Numbered from the stretch's first letter, positions 50,801 through 62,566 are shown. The stretch is DNA of 64,000 bases from Streptomyces hiroshimensis (GCF_014650335.1 NZ_BMUT01000016.1:1-64000); one strand, 5' to 3'. The notes: generated from the letters alone by a model not told the origin. A program made the numbers and translations.

Positions 50801-51943
50801 GTGACTGACGTACGTCCCTCCCCCAAGCACTCCGTGCAGGGGGGACCCCCAGAAGCTGCCGGCGTGCTGCACACATTGTTCCGATCGGATCAGGGCGGCC
50901 ACGAGCAGGTCGTCCTCTGCCAGGACCGCGAGAGCGGCCTCAAGGCAGTGATCGCCATCCACTCCACCGCCCTGGGCAACGCCCTCGGCGGCACCCGGTT
51001 CTATCCGTACGCCTCCGAGGAGGCCGCGGTGCTGGACGCCCTCAACCTCTCCCGCGGCATGTCCTACAAGAACGCGCTGGCGGGCCTCGATCACGGCGGC
51101 GGAAAGGCCGTGATCATCGGCGATCCGAACCAGATCAAGACCGAACAGCTCCTGCTTGCCTACGGTCGCTTCGTGGCCTCCCTCGGCGGCCGCTACGTCA
51201 CCGCCTGCGACGTCGGCACCTACGTCCAGGACATGGACGTGGTCGCCCGCGAGTGCCGCTGGACCACCGGCCGCTCCCCCGAGAACGGCGGCGCCGGCGA
51301 CTCCTCCGTGCTCACCGCCTTCGGTGTCTTCCAGGGCATGCGCGCCGCCGCACAGACCCAGTGGGGCGAGCCGACGCTGCGCGGCCGCAGGGTCGGCGTC
51401 GCGGGCGTCGGGAAGGTCGGCCACCACCTCGTGGAGCACTTGGTCGAGGACGGCGCGGAGGTCGTGATCACCGACGTCCGGACGGAGGCCGTGGAGCGCA
51501 TCCTGGCCCGCCACCCGCAGGTCACCGCGGTGACGGACGCCGGCGTCCTGGTCCGCACCCCGCTCGACGTCTACGCCCCCTGCGCCCTCGGCGGCGCCCT
51601 GGACGACGACACCGTGGCCGCCCTCACCGCGAGCGTGGTCTGCGGCGCGGCCAACAACCAGCTCGCCCACCCCGGCGTCGAGAAGGACCTCGCGGACCGC
51701 GGCATCCTCTACGCGCCCGACTATGTGGTGAACGCCGGCGGAGTGATCCAGGTCGCGGACGAACTGCACGGTTTCGACTTCGACCGCGCGAAGGCCAAGG
51801 CGAACCAGATCTTCGATACGACTCTGGCCATATTCGATCGGGCGAAGGCCGACGGCATCCCGCCCGCCGCTGCCGCCGACCGGCTGGCCGAGCAGCGCAT
51901 GGCGGAGGCCCGGGCGGCCGCCACGAGCGGAGCTACCGCTTAG
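50801..51943 (+). CDS. vdh: Valine (branched-chain amino acid) dehydrogenase
   Basis: The 380-residue Glu/Leu/Phe/Val dehydrogenase deaminates valine and other branched-chain amino acids with NAD, feeding 2-oxo acids into fatty-acid and polyketide precursors. Catalytic Lys lies in GMSYKNALAGLDHGGGKAVI (about residues 87-106). The NAD-binding motif is RVGVAGVGKVGHHLVEHLVEDGA, and CGAANNQL is conserved. Start GTG 50801. The N-terminus (MTDVRPSPKHSVQGG) is extended compared with the leucine dehydrogenases. Confidence 0.93.
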   Translation: MTDVRPSPKHSVQGGPPEAAGVLHTLFRSDQGGHEQVVLCQDRESGLKAVIAIHSTALGNALGGTRFYPYASEEAAVLDALNLSRGMSYKNALAGLDHGGGKAVIIGDPNQIKTEQLLLAYGRFVASLGGRYVTACDVGTYVQDMDVVARECRWTTGRSPENGGAGDSSVLTAFGVFQGMRAAAQTQWGEPTLRGRRVGVAGVGKVGHHLVEHLVEDGAEVVITDVRTEAVERILARHPQVTAVTDAGVLVRTPLDVYAPCALGGALDDDTVAALTASVVCGAANNQLAHPGVEKDLADRGILYAPDYVVNAGGVIQVADELHGFDFDRAKAKANQIFDTTLAIFDRAKADGIPPAAAADRLAEQRMAEARAAATSGATA

Positions 51944-52052
51944 TAGAACCGTCCGGTAAGGGCGCTTTGCGCACGACGGGTGACCGGTCGGCGGACAGTC
52001 CGTGGCGGTGCGGGCCGGCCGAGCGCCCCTAGCGGTCCCTACAGGCCCGTCC

Positions 52053-52089
52053 GATGAGGTGGTGAGCGAGACATCTCTCACCACCCATC
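52053..52089 (+). terminator. Terminator of vdh
   Basis: GATG-A-GGTGGTGAG (52053-52066, one bulged A) pairs with CTCACCACCCATC (52077-52089) around a 10-base loop, 110 bp after vdh. The remaining 51944-52323 interval holds the promoter of the DUF3073 gene, with TAGGGT near 52150 as a possible -10. Confidence 0.7.
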
Positions 52090-52323
52090 GGCGGGTCGGC
52101 GCACAAGACACGTTAAAATCGCAGCTGACCAGCGGGGACGGGGCTCCCCTAGGGTTGTGCTGCGTGGCACGTCATGCGGGCGACGTACCGTATGGCCGCG
52201 GAAGCAGGTACCGTTGAAGCCCTACAGGCCGGATCCCTCCACGGGGGTCCGCTCTGACTCATGAACGTGAACGCGTGTCAAGACTCTGGGGCCGTCGAGC
52301 CCCGTCATTGAGGGGGTCGAGCC

Positions 52324-52581
52324 ATGGGGCGCGGCCGGGCCAAGGCCAAGCAGACAAAGGTCGCCCGCCAGCTGAAGTACAACAGCGGCGGGACCGACCT
52401 CTCACGTCTGGCCAATGAGCTGGGCGCATCGCCGACGAAGCAGCCGCCGAACAGCGAGCCGCTCGAAAAGGACGATGAGCTGGATGACGACCCGTACGCT
52501 CAGTACGCGAGTCGTTACAACGACGATGAGGATGAGGACGAGCAGGCTCCGTCCGACTCTCCTTACCGTCGCCGCGCTTGA
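52324..52581 (+). CDS. DUF3073 family protein
   Basis: The 85-residue protein opens with MGRGRAKAKQTKVARQLKYN, the conserved basic DUF3073 signature, and ends in an acidic disordered tail (DDDPYAQYASRYNDDEDEDE). It is restricted to actinobacteria, of unknown function and probably nucleic-acid associated. GAGGGGGTC lies upstream of ATG 52324. Confidence 0.93.
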   Translation: MGRGRAKAKQTKVARQLKYNSGGTDLSRLANELGASPTKQPPNSEPLEKDDELDDDPYAQYASRYNDDEDEDEQAPSDSPYRRRA

Positions 52582-52598
52582 CGCTGTAACTCCCACTG

Positions 52599-52629
52599 AC
52601 CCGGTTCGAGGCCTGACCTCGGACCGGGT
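52599..52629 (+). terminator. Terminator of the DUF3073 gene
   Basis: ACCCGGTTCGAGG (52599-52611) pairs with CCTCGGACCGGGT (52617-52629), one T-G wobble, loop of five bases. Confidence 0.8.
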
Positions 52630-52690
52630 TCTGTGCTGCCTGGACGCCGTGCGCTGCGCCGGTGCAAGGCTGCGCCGTCGCCCCGGTGCG

Positions 52691-52744
52691 GGCCGCTTGT
52701 GCCCAGCCGTGCCGATCCCGCGGCACGGCTGCCCACAAGCGGCC
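52691..52744. terminator. Large hairpin between the DUF3073 gene and purM
   Basis: GGCCGCTTGTG pairs with CACAAGCGGCC, and inside it AGCCGTGCCG pairs with CGGCACGGCT, with a 3/3 internal loop. It lies 7 bp from the purM stop codon, so it probably ends the minus-strand purF-purM transcript. Confidence 0.8.
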
Positions 52745-52751
52745 GTTCACT

Positions 52752-53819
52752 TCAGCTCGCGTAGTCACCGGTCAGGGCCACGGCCTCGGCGTGGTCGCCG
52801 CGCTCGGTGATCGCACCCGCGACCCAGGCGTCCACGCCCCGGTCGGCGAGGACCGAAAGAGCCACGTCCACGGACTCCTGCGGCACGACCGCGATCATGC
52901 CGACGCCCATGTTCAGCGTCTTCTCCAGCTCCAGCCGCTCGACCCCGCCGAGCCGGCCCACGGTGTCGAACACCGCGCCCGGCGTCCAGGTCGCCCTGTC
53001 GACGGTGGCGTGGAGGTGGTCCGGGACGACCCGGGCCAGGTTGTTGGCGAGACCGCCGCCGGTGATGTGCGAGAAGGCGTGCACCTCGGCCGTACGGGTG
53101 AGCGCCAGGCAGTCCAGCGAGTAGATCCTCGTGGGCTCCAGCAGCTCCTCGCCGAGGGTCCTGCCGAACTCCGGAACCTCGCGGTCCAGCTCCCAGCCGG
53201 CCCGGTCGAAGAGCACATGGCGGACCAGTGAGTACCCGTTCGAGTGAAGTCCGGACGACGCCATCGCGATGACGACGTCACCCGTACGGATGCGATCGGC
53301 GCCCAGCACGCGGTCGGCCTCGACGACGCCGGTGCCCGCACCGGCCACGTCGAACTCGTCCGGCCCGAGCAGCCCGGGGTGCTCGGCGGTCTCGCCACCG
53401 ACGAGCGCGCAGCCCGCGAGCACACAGCCCTCGGCGATGCCCTTGACGATGGCGGCGACCCGCTCGGGGACGACCTTGCCGACACAGATGTAGTCGGTCA
53501 TGAACAGCGGCTCGGCGCCGCAGACGACCAGGTCGTCCACGACCATGCCGACCAGGTCGTGGCCGATGGTGTCGTAGACGCCCATGCGGCGGGCGATGTC
53601 GACCTTCGTGCCGACGCCGTCGGTCGCGGAGGCCAGGAGGGGGCGCTCGTACCGCTTGAGCGCGCTGGCGTCGAAGAGCCCGGCGAAGCCGCCGAGGCCC
53701 CCGACGACCTCCGGGCGGGTGGCCTTCTTCACCCACTTCTTCATCAGCTCGACGGCGTGATCGCCCGCTTCGATGTCGACGCCCGCGGCTGCGTAGCTGG
53801 CACCAGTGGTCTCAGACAT
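52752..53819 (-). CDS. purM: Phosphoribosylformylglycinamidine cyclo-ligase (AIR synthetase)
   Basis: The 355-residue enzyme converts FGAM to AIR with ATP in purine synthesis. The family motifs are SYAAAGVDIEAGDHAV at the N-terminus, ATDGVGTKVDIARRMG, the central DDLVVCGAEPLFMTDYI, GCALVGGETAEHPGLL, and the C-terminal MGVGMIAVV. It lies 39 bp downstream of purF on the same strand, in the usual actinobacterial purF-purM order. Confidence 0.97.
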   Translation of the reverse strand: MSETTGASYAAAGVDIEAGDHAVELMKKWVKKATRPEVVGGLGGFAGLFDASALKRYERPLLASATDGVGTKVDIARRMGVYDTIGHDLVGMVVDDLVVCGAEPLFMTDYICVGKVVPERVAAIVKGIAEGCVLAGCALVGGETAEHPGLLGPDEFDVAGAGTGVVEADRVLGADRIRTGDVVIAMASSGLHSNGYSLVRHVLFDRAGWELDREVPEFGRTLGEELLEPTRIYSLDCLALTRTAEVHAFSHITGGGLANNLARVVPDHLHATVDRATWTPGAVFDTVGRLGGVERLELEKTLNMGVGMIAVVPQESVDVALSVLADRGVDAWVAGAITERGDHAEAVALTGDYAS

Positions 53820-53858
53820 TGCTGGGAACTTTCGTGTCGTTCGGTACTACGAGGGCGT

Positions 53859-55376
53859 TTACGGACGACGGAGCGCATCGGCGGCATCCGTGCCACCGGC
53901 CAGCTCGGTCTCCAGAAGCTGCTTGCCGAGCAGTTCGGGGTCGGGGAGCGCCATGGGGTACTCGCCGTCGAAGCAGGCGCGGCAGAGGTTCGGCTTGGCG
54001 ATGGTGGTCGCCTCGATCATGCCGTCGAGGGAGATGTACGCGAGGGAGTCCGCGCCCAGCGAGCGGCCGATCTCCTCGACGCTCATGCCATTGGCTATCA
54101 GCTCCGCGCGGGTGGCGAAGTCGATGCCGAAGAAGCACGGCCACTTCACCGGCGGGGAGGAGATCCGCACATGGACCTCGGCGGCGCCGGCCTCGCGGAG
54201 CATCCGGACGAGAGCGCGCTGGGTATTGCCGCGGACGATGGAATCGTCGACGACGACCAGGCGCTTGCCCTTGATGACTTCCTTGAGCGGATTGAGCTTG
54301 AGCCGGATGCCGAGCTGGCGGATGGTCTGGCTCGGCTGGATGAAGGTCCGGCCGACGTAGGAATTCTTGACCAGGCCGGTGCCGTACGGAATGCCGCTGG
54401 CCTCCGCGTAGCCGACGGCGGCCGGGGTGCCGGATTCCGGCGTCGGTATCACCAGATCGGCGTCGACCGGGGCCTCGGCGGCGAGCCGACGGCCCATTTC
54501 CACCCGGGAGAGATAGACATTCCGGCCCGCGATATCGGTGTCCGGGCGGGCCAGGTACACGTACTCGAAGACGCAGCCCTTGGGACGGGCCTCGGCGAAG
54601 CGGCTGGTGCGCACGCCGTGCTCGTCGATGGCGATGAGCTCGCCGGGCTCGATCTCGCGGACGAACGTCGCACCGCAGATGTCCAGGGCGGCCGTCTCGG
54701 AGGCCACCACCCAGCCGCGCTCCAGGCGGCCGAGGACCAGCGGGCGGATGCCCTGCGGGTCACGGGCGGCGTAGAGCGTGTGCTCGTTCATGAAGACGAG
54801 ACAGAAGGCGCCCTTGACGTCGGGGAGGACCTTGGCGGCCGCCTCCTCGATGGTCAGCGGCTTGCCCTCGGCGTCGGTCTGGCCCGCGAGGAGGGCCGTG
54901 ACCAGGTCGGTGTCGTTGGTCGCCGCGACCTGGGTGGCACGGCCGTTCTCCCGGGGGAGGGCCGCGACCATCTCGGCCAGCTCGGCGGTGTTGACCAGAT
55001 TGCCGTTGTGACCCAGCGCGATCGAGCCGTGGGCGGTCGCCCGGAAGGTCGGCTGGGCGTTCTCCCACACCGAGGCTCCGGTGGTGGAGTAGCGGGCGTG
55101 ACCGACCGCGATGTGGCCCTGGAGAGAGCCGAGGGAGGTTTCGTCGAAGACCTGGGAAACCAGTCCCATGTCCTTGAAGACGAGGATCTGGGAGCCGTTG
55201 CTCACTGCGATGCCCGCGGACTCCTGTCCACGGTGCTGCAGCGCATACAGCCCGAAATAGGTGAGTTTGGCGACCTCTTCACCCGGAGCCCAGACACCGA
55301 AGACGCCACATGCGTCCTGGGGGCCCTTCTCACCGGGGAGCAGGTCGTGGCTGAGTCGTCCGTCACCACGAGGCAC
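53859..55376 (-). CDS. purF: Amidophosphoribosyltransferase
   Basis: The 505-residue enzyme catalyses the first committed step of purine synthesis, making phosphoribosylamine from PRPP and glutamine. A 22-residue propeptide precedes the nucleophile Cys in ACGVFGVWAPG, and GHARYSTTG and HNGNLVN mark the Ntn glutaminase domain. The PRPP-binding motif VVVDDSIVRGNT is near residue 375. Zinc or Fe-S ligand cysteines occur late (NLCRACFDGEYP), as in the Bacillus-type enzyme. It is followed by purM. Confidence 0.97.
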   Translation of the reverse strand: MPRGDGRLSHDLLPGEKGPQDACGVFGVWAPGEEVAKLTYFGLYALQHRGQESAGIAVSNGSQILVFKDMGLVSQVFDETSLGSLQGHIAVGHARYSTTGASVWENAQPTFRATAHGSIALGHNGNLVNTAELAEMVAALPRENGRATQVAATNDTDLVTALLAGQTDAEGKPLTIEEAAAKVLPDVKGAFCLVFMNEHTLYAARDPQGIRPLVLGRLERGWVVASETAALDICGATFVREIEPGELIAIDEHGVRTSRFAEARPKGCVFEYVYLARPDTDIAGRNVYLSRVEMGRRLAAEAPVDADLVIPTPESGTPAAVGYAEASGIPYGTGLVKNSYVGRTFIQPSQTIRQLGIRLKLNPLKEVIKGKRLVVVDDSIVRGNTQRALVRMLREAGAAEVHVRISSPPVKWPCFFGIDFATRAELIANGMSVEEIGRSLGADSLAYISLDGMIEATTIAKPNLCRACFDGEYPMALPDPELLGKQLLETELAGGTDAADALRRP

Positions 55377-55491
55377 ACCTTGAGTCTATGGCAGGGAGGA
55401 GGTTCATCCGAACCGGGGACGACCGGTGATGCCTCACACCACGCACAGCCACTCGGCGCGCACAGCGAATCACCTTTCGGGGGTCTTTTGT

Positions 55492-56301
55492 TCATTCCAC
55501 CAAAGGGAGTTGCGCGGAGATGTCCGCGCGTTCGCCGCTTGCGCTGATCTCCGCGGCGTCGAGGGCGGCCGCCCAGTCCGTACGGCCGGTGGCCAGGCGC
55601 AGCCAGGTGAGCGGATCGGTCTCGACCACGTTGGGCGGGGTGCCGCGGGTGTGGCGGGGCCCTGCCACGCACTGGACGACCGCGAAGGGCGGGATGCGGA
55701 CCTCCACGGAGCCGCCCGGGGCCTTGGCCGCGAGGGCGTCGGCAAGCAGGCGGGTGGCATTGGCCAAAGCCTGGCGGTCGTAACGGATCTCGGTGCCGAG
55801 AGCCGCCGCGAGATCGTCCGTGTGGACGACCAGCTCCACACAGCGGGTGACCAGGAAGTCGTCAAGCCGCATGGCGCCGACGTGGGCCGCGAGCAGGCGG
55901 TCCGGCGGTACGTCGGAGAGGGCGGCGAAACGCTCCGCCGCGGCGTCCAGCAGGGCGACGGGGCCTGTTCCCGCCGCGGTCTCGGCGGCCGCGGCCTCGC
56001 GGGTCGCGATGTCGACACGGCCGGCGAGGGCTGCGGTCGCCGCGGGCCACTCCACGGCGGTGATCTCCCGCGCGGGCGGGGCCGGTTCCCCGGCCAGCCG
56101 GGCCACGAGGCCTGCGCCCAGGGCGATGTGGGCGAGCAGCTCGCGGACCGTCCACTCCCCCAGGCGCGTCGGCAGCGCCAGTTGCGCCTCGTCCAGGCCG
56201 GCGGCCGCTTCCCGTACGTGGGCGAGCTGCGCGGCGAAGGCGGCCCGCACCTTGGCGGGGGCGTAGCTGCGGGGGCGGGGCTTGCGCTGGGCGGGAGGCA
56301 T
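55492..56301 (-). CDS. Maleylpyruvate isomerase-family, mycothiol-dependent-type protein
   Basis: The 269-residue protein has a DinB-like four-helix N-terminal half (residues about 15-160; LGEWTVRELLAHIALGAGL and the conserved MRLDDFLVTRCVELVVHTDDLA) and a C-terminal SCP2-like sterol-carrier domain (about 185-265; DPLTWLRLATGRTDW). The family includes mycothiol-dependent maleylpyruvate isomerase and probable thiol S-transferases; metal-binding His residues in AHIAL and VVHTD fit. The particular substrate is unknown. It is on the same strand as purF, 115 bp upstream of it, and 10 bp downstream of the tetR gene, so the two regulators/enzymes may be co-transcribed. Confidence 0.87.
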   Translation of the reverse strand: MPPAQRKPRPRSYAPAKVRAAFAAQLAHVREAAAGLDEAQLALPTRLGEWTVRELLAHIALGAGLVARLAGEPAPPAREITAVEWPAATAALAGRVDIATREAAAAETAAGTGPVALLDAAAERFAALSDVPPDRLLAAHVGAMRLDDFLVTRCVELVVHTDDLAAALGTEIRYDRQALANATRLLADALAAKAPGGSVEVRIPPFAVVQCVAGPRHTRGTPPNVVETDPLTWLRLATGRTDWAAALDAAEISASGERADISAQLPLVE

Positions 56302-56311
56302 GGGCCCGACC

Positions 56312-56968
56312 CTATTCGGCGGCGGCCGGGAGCGACCCGTAGTTCCCGAGACCGTGCTCGACCAGGGCGAAGGCGCGCTCCGCGAGGGCGACGGCGCCGG
56401 GAAGGACGTCCTCCGCCGACTCGCCCGCGAACAGGCGCCGGTGGCTGTACTCGTGGACGGCGTAGCGAACGCTCATCAGCTGGGCCGCGACCACGGGAGC
56501 GAGCTCGGCGTCGGCCCCTTCCGCCGCGGCGGCCAGCTCCTCGCACAGGAGCGTCTGGGCACGGCGGACGTACTCGTGGGCGCGGACGAGAAGGGCCGGG
56601 GTCTCCTGGATCAGCCGGCGCACCTGGAGCACGTAGGGATCGTCGCTCATGCCGACGGAGGCGTCGTGGGCGTTGAGCGCGGCCATGAAGTCCCTGCGGA
56701 AGGCGGCGACGGCGGACTCGCCGGGGCGCCTGTCGCGCACAGCGCGGGCGGCGTCGCCGGTGTGCTCCTGCATGGGGCCGAGGACCAGATCCTCCTTGGA
56801 GGACATGTAGTTGAAGACCGTCATCTTCGAGACCTCGGCGGCCAGGGCGACCTCGGCGACCGACACCTGGTCGTAACCGCGCTCCAGGAACAGCTCCACG
56901 GCGGTCTTCCAGAGGAGGCGCCGGGTCTGGATCTTCTTTCGCTCGCGCAGGCTCATGCCTTCGGTCAT
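56312..56968 (-). CDS. TetR-family repressor
   Basis: The 218-residue protein has an N-terminal TetR HTH (about residues 12-58, RRLLWKTAVELFLERGYDQVSVAEVALAAEVSKMTVFNYMSSKEDLV) and an all-helical ligand domain. It is divergent from a 14-helix MFS exporter gene, the standard repressor/exporter arrangement. The intergenic region 56969-57111 contains CTGTACC (56976-56982) and GGTACAG (57035-57041) in inverse orientation and TTGACT at 56995, a likely -35 for the exporter. Confidence 0.93.
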   Translation of the reverse strand: MTEGMSLRERKKIQTRRLLWKTAVELFLERGYDQVSVAEVALAAEVSKMTVFNYMSSKEDLVLGPMQEHTGDAARAVRDRRPGESAVAAFRRDFMAALNAHDASVGMSDDPYVLQVRRLIQETPALLVRAHEYVRRAQTLLCEELAAAAEGADAELAPVVAAQLMSVRYAVHEYSHRRLFAGESAEDVLPGAVALAERAFALVEHGLGNYGSLPAAAE

Positions 56969-57111
56969 GTCATGACTGTACCAGGATGAAACTTTGACTT
57001 GGCCGACAAACTTACCCGATAGAAGAATTGACTCGGTACAGATTCCTGGGGCATGGTGAGGGCACGCCGCTTCCGTCGGCGTTCACGACCGACTCCGGAG
57101 GGGGAAGAAGG

Positions 57112-58689
57112 GTGCGTTCATCCACAGCGACGCGGCAGTTGACCGCGGAGCAAGGGTCCGCGGGAGGGCCTGCGGCGAGGGCTGCGGGCGCCTCGGCGCC
57201 GGGCGATCAGGCGGCCGGCCCCCGTATGACGGCAGGGCAGCGGAAGGTCGCCTTCATCGTCTGCATGGCGACGATGCTCCTGGCCGTGCTCGACCAGAAC
57301 ATCGTCTCGGCCGTCACCGTCCCGATCGTCCGCGACCTCGACCCCGCGCACGGCATCGACCGCGTCCCGTGGCTGATCAGCGCCTTCGCTCTCGCCTCGA
57401 CCGCGGCCCTGCCGCTCTACGGCAAGCTGTGCGACACCCACGGCGCACGGCGGGTGTTCCTAGGCGCCGTCACCGCGTTCCTCGTGGGCTCGGCGCTGTG
57501 CGGGGCCGCGCAGTCCATGGAGCAGCTCATCGCCTTCCGTGCCGTCCAAGGCATCGGCGGCGGAGGGCTGATGAGCGTCACCATGGTCGTGATCGCCCAG
57601 CTGAAGGCGGGAGCGGACCCGGGCGGGGACGCCGACGGCCGTGGCGGCCGGGGCGGAGGGGGCGGCGCCGGAATAGGCGGCATCGTGGCGGGTGCGGGCA
57701 TGGCGCTCGGGCCCGTGCTGGGCGGCTTCCTCGCCGATCACGCCGACTGGCGCTGGGTGTTCTACGTGAACCTGCCCATCGGCATCGCCGTGCTCGCCGC
57801 CGCGGCCGTCGTCCTCAAGCTCCCCCGCCACAGCTCGCGCCACCGGATCGACTTCCTCGGCGCCGGCCTGGCAGCGGCCTTCTCCACGGCCCTGCTCCTC
57901 GTCACCGAATGGGGCGGCAAGGAGTACGCGTGGGGCTCCCCCACCATCCTCGGGCTGATCGCGGCGAGCGCGCTGCTGCTCGGCCTGTTCCTCTGGCGGC
58001 AGGCCACGGCGGCCGAACCCGTCCTGCCCCTGTCCCTGTTCAAGATCCCCGTGCTGCGCATCTCGTTCGCGCTGCAGGCGCTCATCGGGATGGCGCTGAT
58101 GGGGTCACTCGTCTACGTGATCGTCTACCTGCAGCTGGTGCGCGGCATCGCCGCCACGGACGCGAGCCTGTTCCTGCTTCCCATGGCTGCAGGGATCTCC
58201 GTTACGGGCATCGTCGTCGCCAAGCTGACGGCACGCGGCTGGGCGCAGAAGACGTTCGTTGTCACCGGAACGGCCGTCTCGGCCGCGGCGATGGGGCTGC
58301 TCGCAACCCTCGGCGCCGGCACCGGCCTGTGGGTTGTCGGCACGGCGCTGCTGCTCCTCGGCGTCGGCTTCGGCCAGCTGCTCGGTCAGCTGATCCAGCT
58401 CACGCAAGAGCACGCACCGCCCCGCCAACTGGGCGTGGCGACCACGGGAATCCGCTTCTTCCAGTCCCTGGGCGGCGCGCTGGGCGCCTCCCTGTTCGGC
58501 ACGGTGCTGGCCCGGGTGTACGAGGCGAAGGGCCCCGGCGGCTCGGCAGGCCGCATAGCCTCGCTCGGTGGCGAGGCCCACGCCCAGGCGATACAGGCCT
58601 TCGTCTCCTCCGTCGACACGGTGTTCCTGTGTGCGGCCGGAGCGATGGCGGTGGCCCTGGTGCTGGCGGCGCGCCTGCGGATCCGGTGA
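57112..58689 (+). CDS. DHA2-family MFS drug exporter
   Basis: The 525-residue transporter has about 14 transmembrane helices, starting KVAFIVCMATMLLAVLDQNIVSAV, with motif A GKLCDTHGARRVFLG and motif C GAGMALGPVLGGFLADH characteristic of DHA2 antiporters (EmrB/QacA type). A cytoplasmic Gly-rich loop (residues about 165-185, DADGRGGRGGGGGAG) is unusual. Start GTG 57112 follows GGAGGGGGAAGAAG. It should export hydrophobic or cationic drugs by proton antiport, under control of the divergent TetR protein. The substrate is unknown. Confidence 0.92.
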   Translation: MRSSTATRQLTAEQGSAGGPAARAAGASAPGDQAAGPRMTAGQRKVAFIVCMATMLLAVLDQNIVSAVTVPIVRDLDPAHGIDRVPWLISAFALASTAALPLYGKLCDTHGARRVFLGAVTAFLVGSALCGAAQSMEQLIAFRAVQGIGGGGLMSVTMVVIAQLKAGADPGGDADGRGGRGGGGGAGIGGIVAGAGMALGPVLGGFLADHADWRWVFYVNLPIGIAVLAAAAVVLKLPRHSSRHRIDFLGAGLAAAFSTALLLVTEWGGKEYAWGSPTILGLIAASALLLGLFLWRQATAAEPVLPLSLFKIPVLRISFALQALIGMALMGSLVYVIVYLQLVRGIAATDASLFLLPMAAGISVTGIVVAKLTARGWAQKTFVVTGTAVSAAAMGLLATLGAGTGLWVVGTALLLLGVGFGQLLGQLIQLTQEHAPPRQLGVATTGIRFFQSLGGALGASLFGTVLARVYEAKGPGGSAGRIASLGGEAHAQAIQAFVSSVDTVFLCAAGAMAVALVLAARLRIR

Positions 58690-58711
58690 TGCCCGCAGCT
58701 CCGCACGGCGC

Positions 58712-58744
58712 CCCGTCCCCGGCGGCCTGGCCACCGGGGACGGG
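58712..58744. terminator. Bidirectional terminator between the MFS gene and purL
   Basis: CCCGTCCCCGG (58712-58722) pairs with CCGGGGACGGG (58734-58744), lying between two converging genes. Confidence 0.85.
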
Positions 58745-58758
58745 TGCGGGTGCGGCGA

Positions 58759-61004
<2,246 letters not shown>

Positions 61005-61008
<4 letters not shown>

Positions 61009-61685
61009 GCGTTGACCAGCTTCTTCAGGAGCGAGGTGAAGAATCCGAGCCCGTCCGTGCGGCCGGTGCCGACGAGGGGCTCGACGGCGTGCTCGGGGTG
61101 CGGCATCAGGCCGACGACGTTGCCGGCGGCGTTGGTGATGCCGGCGATGTCGCGGAGCGAGCCGTTGGGGTTCCCGCCGAGGTAGCGGAAGACGACGCGG
61201 CCCTCCGCCTCGAGCTCGTCCAGGGTGTGCTCGTCGGCGACGTAGCGGCCGTCGATGTTCTTCAGCGGGATGGAGATCTCCTGGCCCGCCTCGTAGTCGG
61301 ACGTCCAGGCCGTGTTCGCGTTCTCCACCCGCAGCTTCTGCTCGCGGCAGATGAAGTGCAGGTGGTTGTTGCGCAGCATCGCGCCGGGCAGCAGGTGGGT
61401 CTCGGTGAGCACCTGGAAGCCGTTGCAGATACCGAGGACGGGCATGCCGCCCTTGGCCTGCTCGATGACGGTCTCCATGACCGGCGAGAAGCGGGAGATG
61501 GCACCCGCCCGCAGATAGTCGCCGTAGGAGAAACCGCCGGGCAGGACCACGGCGTCCACCTGCTTGAGGTCCTTGTCGCGGTGCCAGAGCGGCACGGGGT
61601 CAAGCCCGGCGATCCGGACGGCGCGCTGGGTGTCGCGGTCGTCGAGGGTGCCGGGGAAGGTGATGACTCCTACGCGTGCAGTCAC
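61005..61685 (-). CDS. purQ: Phosphoribosylformylglycinamidine synthase subunit PurQ
   Basis: The 226-residue class I glutamine amidotransferase subunit supplies ammonia to PurL. The nucleophile Cys is in VLGICNGFQVL (about residue 87), and the catalytic His-x-Glu is in MPHPEHAVEPL near the C-terminus. VGVITFPGTLDDRD is the family N-terminus. It overlaps both neighbouring genes by four bases. Confidence 0.97.
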
Positions 61686-61933
61686 GAGTCGACCCGCACG
61701 GTGAAGTTCTCGATCACGGTGTTGGCGAGAAACGTTTCCGCCATCTCGTGGATTCGGGCGAGGGCGGCGTCGTCGACCGGGCCCTCCACCTCGAGTTCAA
61801 AGCGCTTGCCCTGACGGACGTCGGCGATCCCCTCGTAACCCAGGCGAGGCAGCGCGCGCTGCACCGCCTGGCCCTGCGGGTCGAGGATCTCCGGCTTGAG
61901 CATGACGTCGACTACGACGCGTGCCACTGGCAC
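61682..61933 (-). CDS. purS: Phosphoribosylformylglycinamidine synthase subunit PurS
   Basis: The 83-residue protein bridges PurQ and PurL in the FGAM synthase complex. VVDVMLKPEILDPQGQAVQRALPRLGY and VRQGKRFELEVEG are conserved PurS blocks. It is the first gene of the purS-purQ-purL operon. Confidence 0.97.
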   Translation of the reverse strand: MPVARVVVDVMLKPEILDPQGQAVQRALPRLGYEGIADVRQGKRFELEVEGPVDDAALARIHEMAETFLANTVIENFTVRVDS

Positions 61934-62242
61934 TCCCGGTGTGTGGTGCGTGAGCTGAAGCGGTACGGCCAGAGTACAGTCCCGAAAAATCTACGCGCAT
62001 AGATATGGTGGGCGTCCTGTCACGTTTACGCATCGACACCCGGGACGCCCTGGAAAAATCCCGGGAAAAACGTACGGTCCTGATTGCGAAGCGGCACTCG
62101 GACCGAATTAACTGGGCTTCACTTTGCAATGCTCTTCGTTGTACAAATGAATAACCATTGACCCGGAACGGATCCGGAACATCCGGAACCAGTGCATCTC
62201 CGCAGTTCAACGCGGAGGTGCCCGCTGAAAGGACCGATATTC
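61934..62242. promoter_or_regulatory. Divergent promoter region of the purS operon and the Lsr2 paralogue
   Basis: These 309 bp carry both promoters. The stretch 62090-62165 is AT-rich (for example TTGTACAAATGAATAACC), unusual for this genome and plausible as the lsrL promoter and as an Lsr2-type binding site. No PurR box or other riboswitch is recognised. Confidence 0.45.
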
Positions 62243-62560
62243 GTGGCACAGCGCGTAGTGGTCACACTCTCCGACGACATCGACGGCGGGGAAGCCGCGG
62301 AGACGGTTACCTTCGGCCTCGACGGCAAGTCGTACGAGATCGACCTCAACACTGCCAATGCGAAGAAACTGCGGGCGATCCTCACGCCTTACCTGGAGGC
62401 CGGCCGCAAGCAGTCCCGCTCCGGCAAGGTCTACCGCCGCACCTCCGTCGCACCCGACCCGGCGGCGGTCCGCGCGTGGGCGCGCTCGCACGGCATGGAC
62501 GTCCCGCCGCGGGGCCGCATCCCCAAGCGCGTGTACGAGGCCTTCAACTCCGCCGACTGA
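62243..62560 (+). CDS. lsrL: Lsr2-family nucleoid protein (LsrL type)
   Basis: The 105-residue protein has the N-terminal Lsr2 dimerisation segment (VAQRVVVTLSDDIDGGEAAETVTFGLDGKSYEIDL) and the C-terminal DNA-binding part with the RGR AT-hook-like motif in PPRGRIPKRVYEAF. Lsr2 proteins coat and silence AT-rich DNA; streptomycetes carry a main lsr2 and a second copy, lsrL, which I recall near this locus (SCO4076). The GTG 62243 start follows GAAAGGA. The longer frame from 62192 is rejected because it lacks family similarity. Confidence 0.92.
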   Translation: MAQRVVVTLSDDIDGGEAAETVTFGLDGKSYEIDLNTANAKKLRAILTPYLEAGRKQSRSGKVYRRTSVAPDPAAVRAWARSHGMDVPPRGRIPKRVYEAFNSAD

Positions 62561-62566
62561 GCCGAT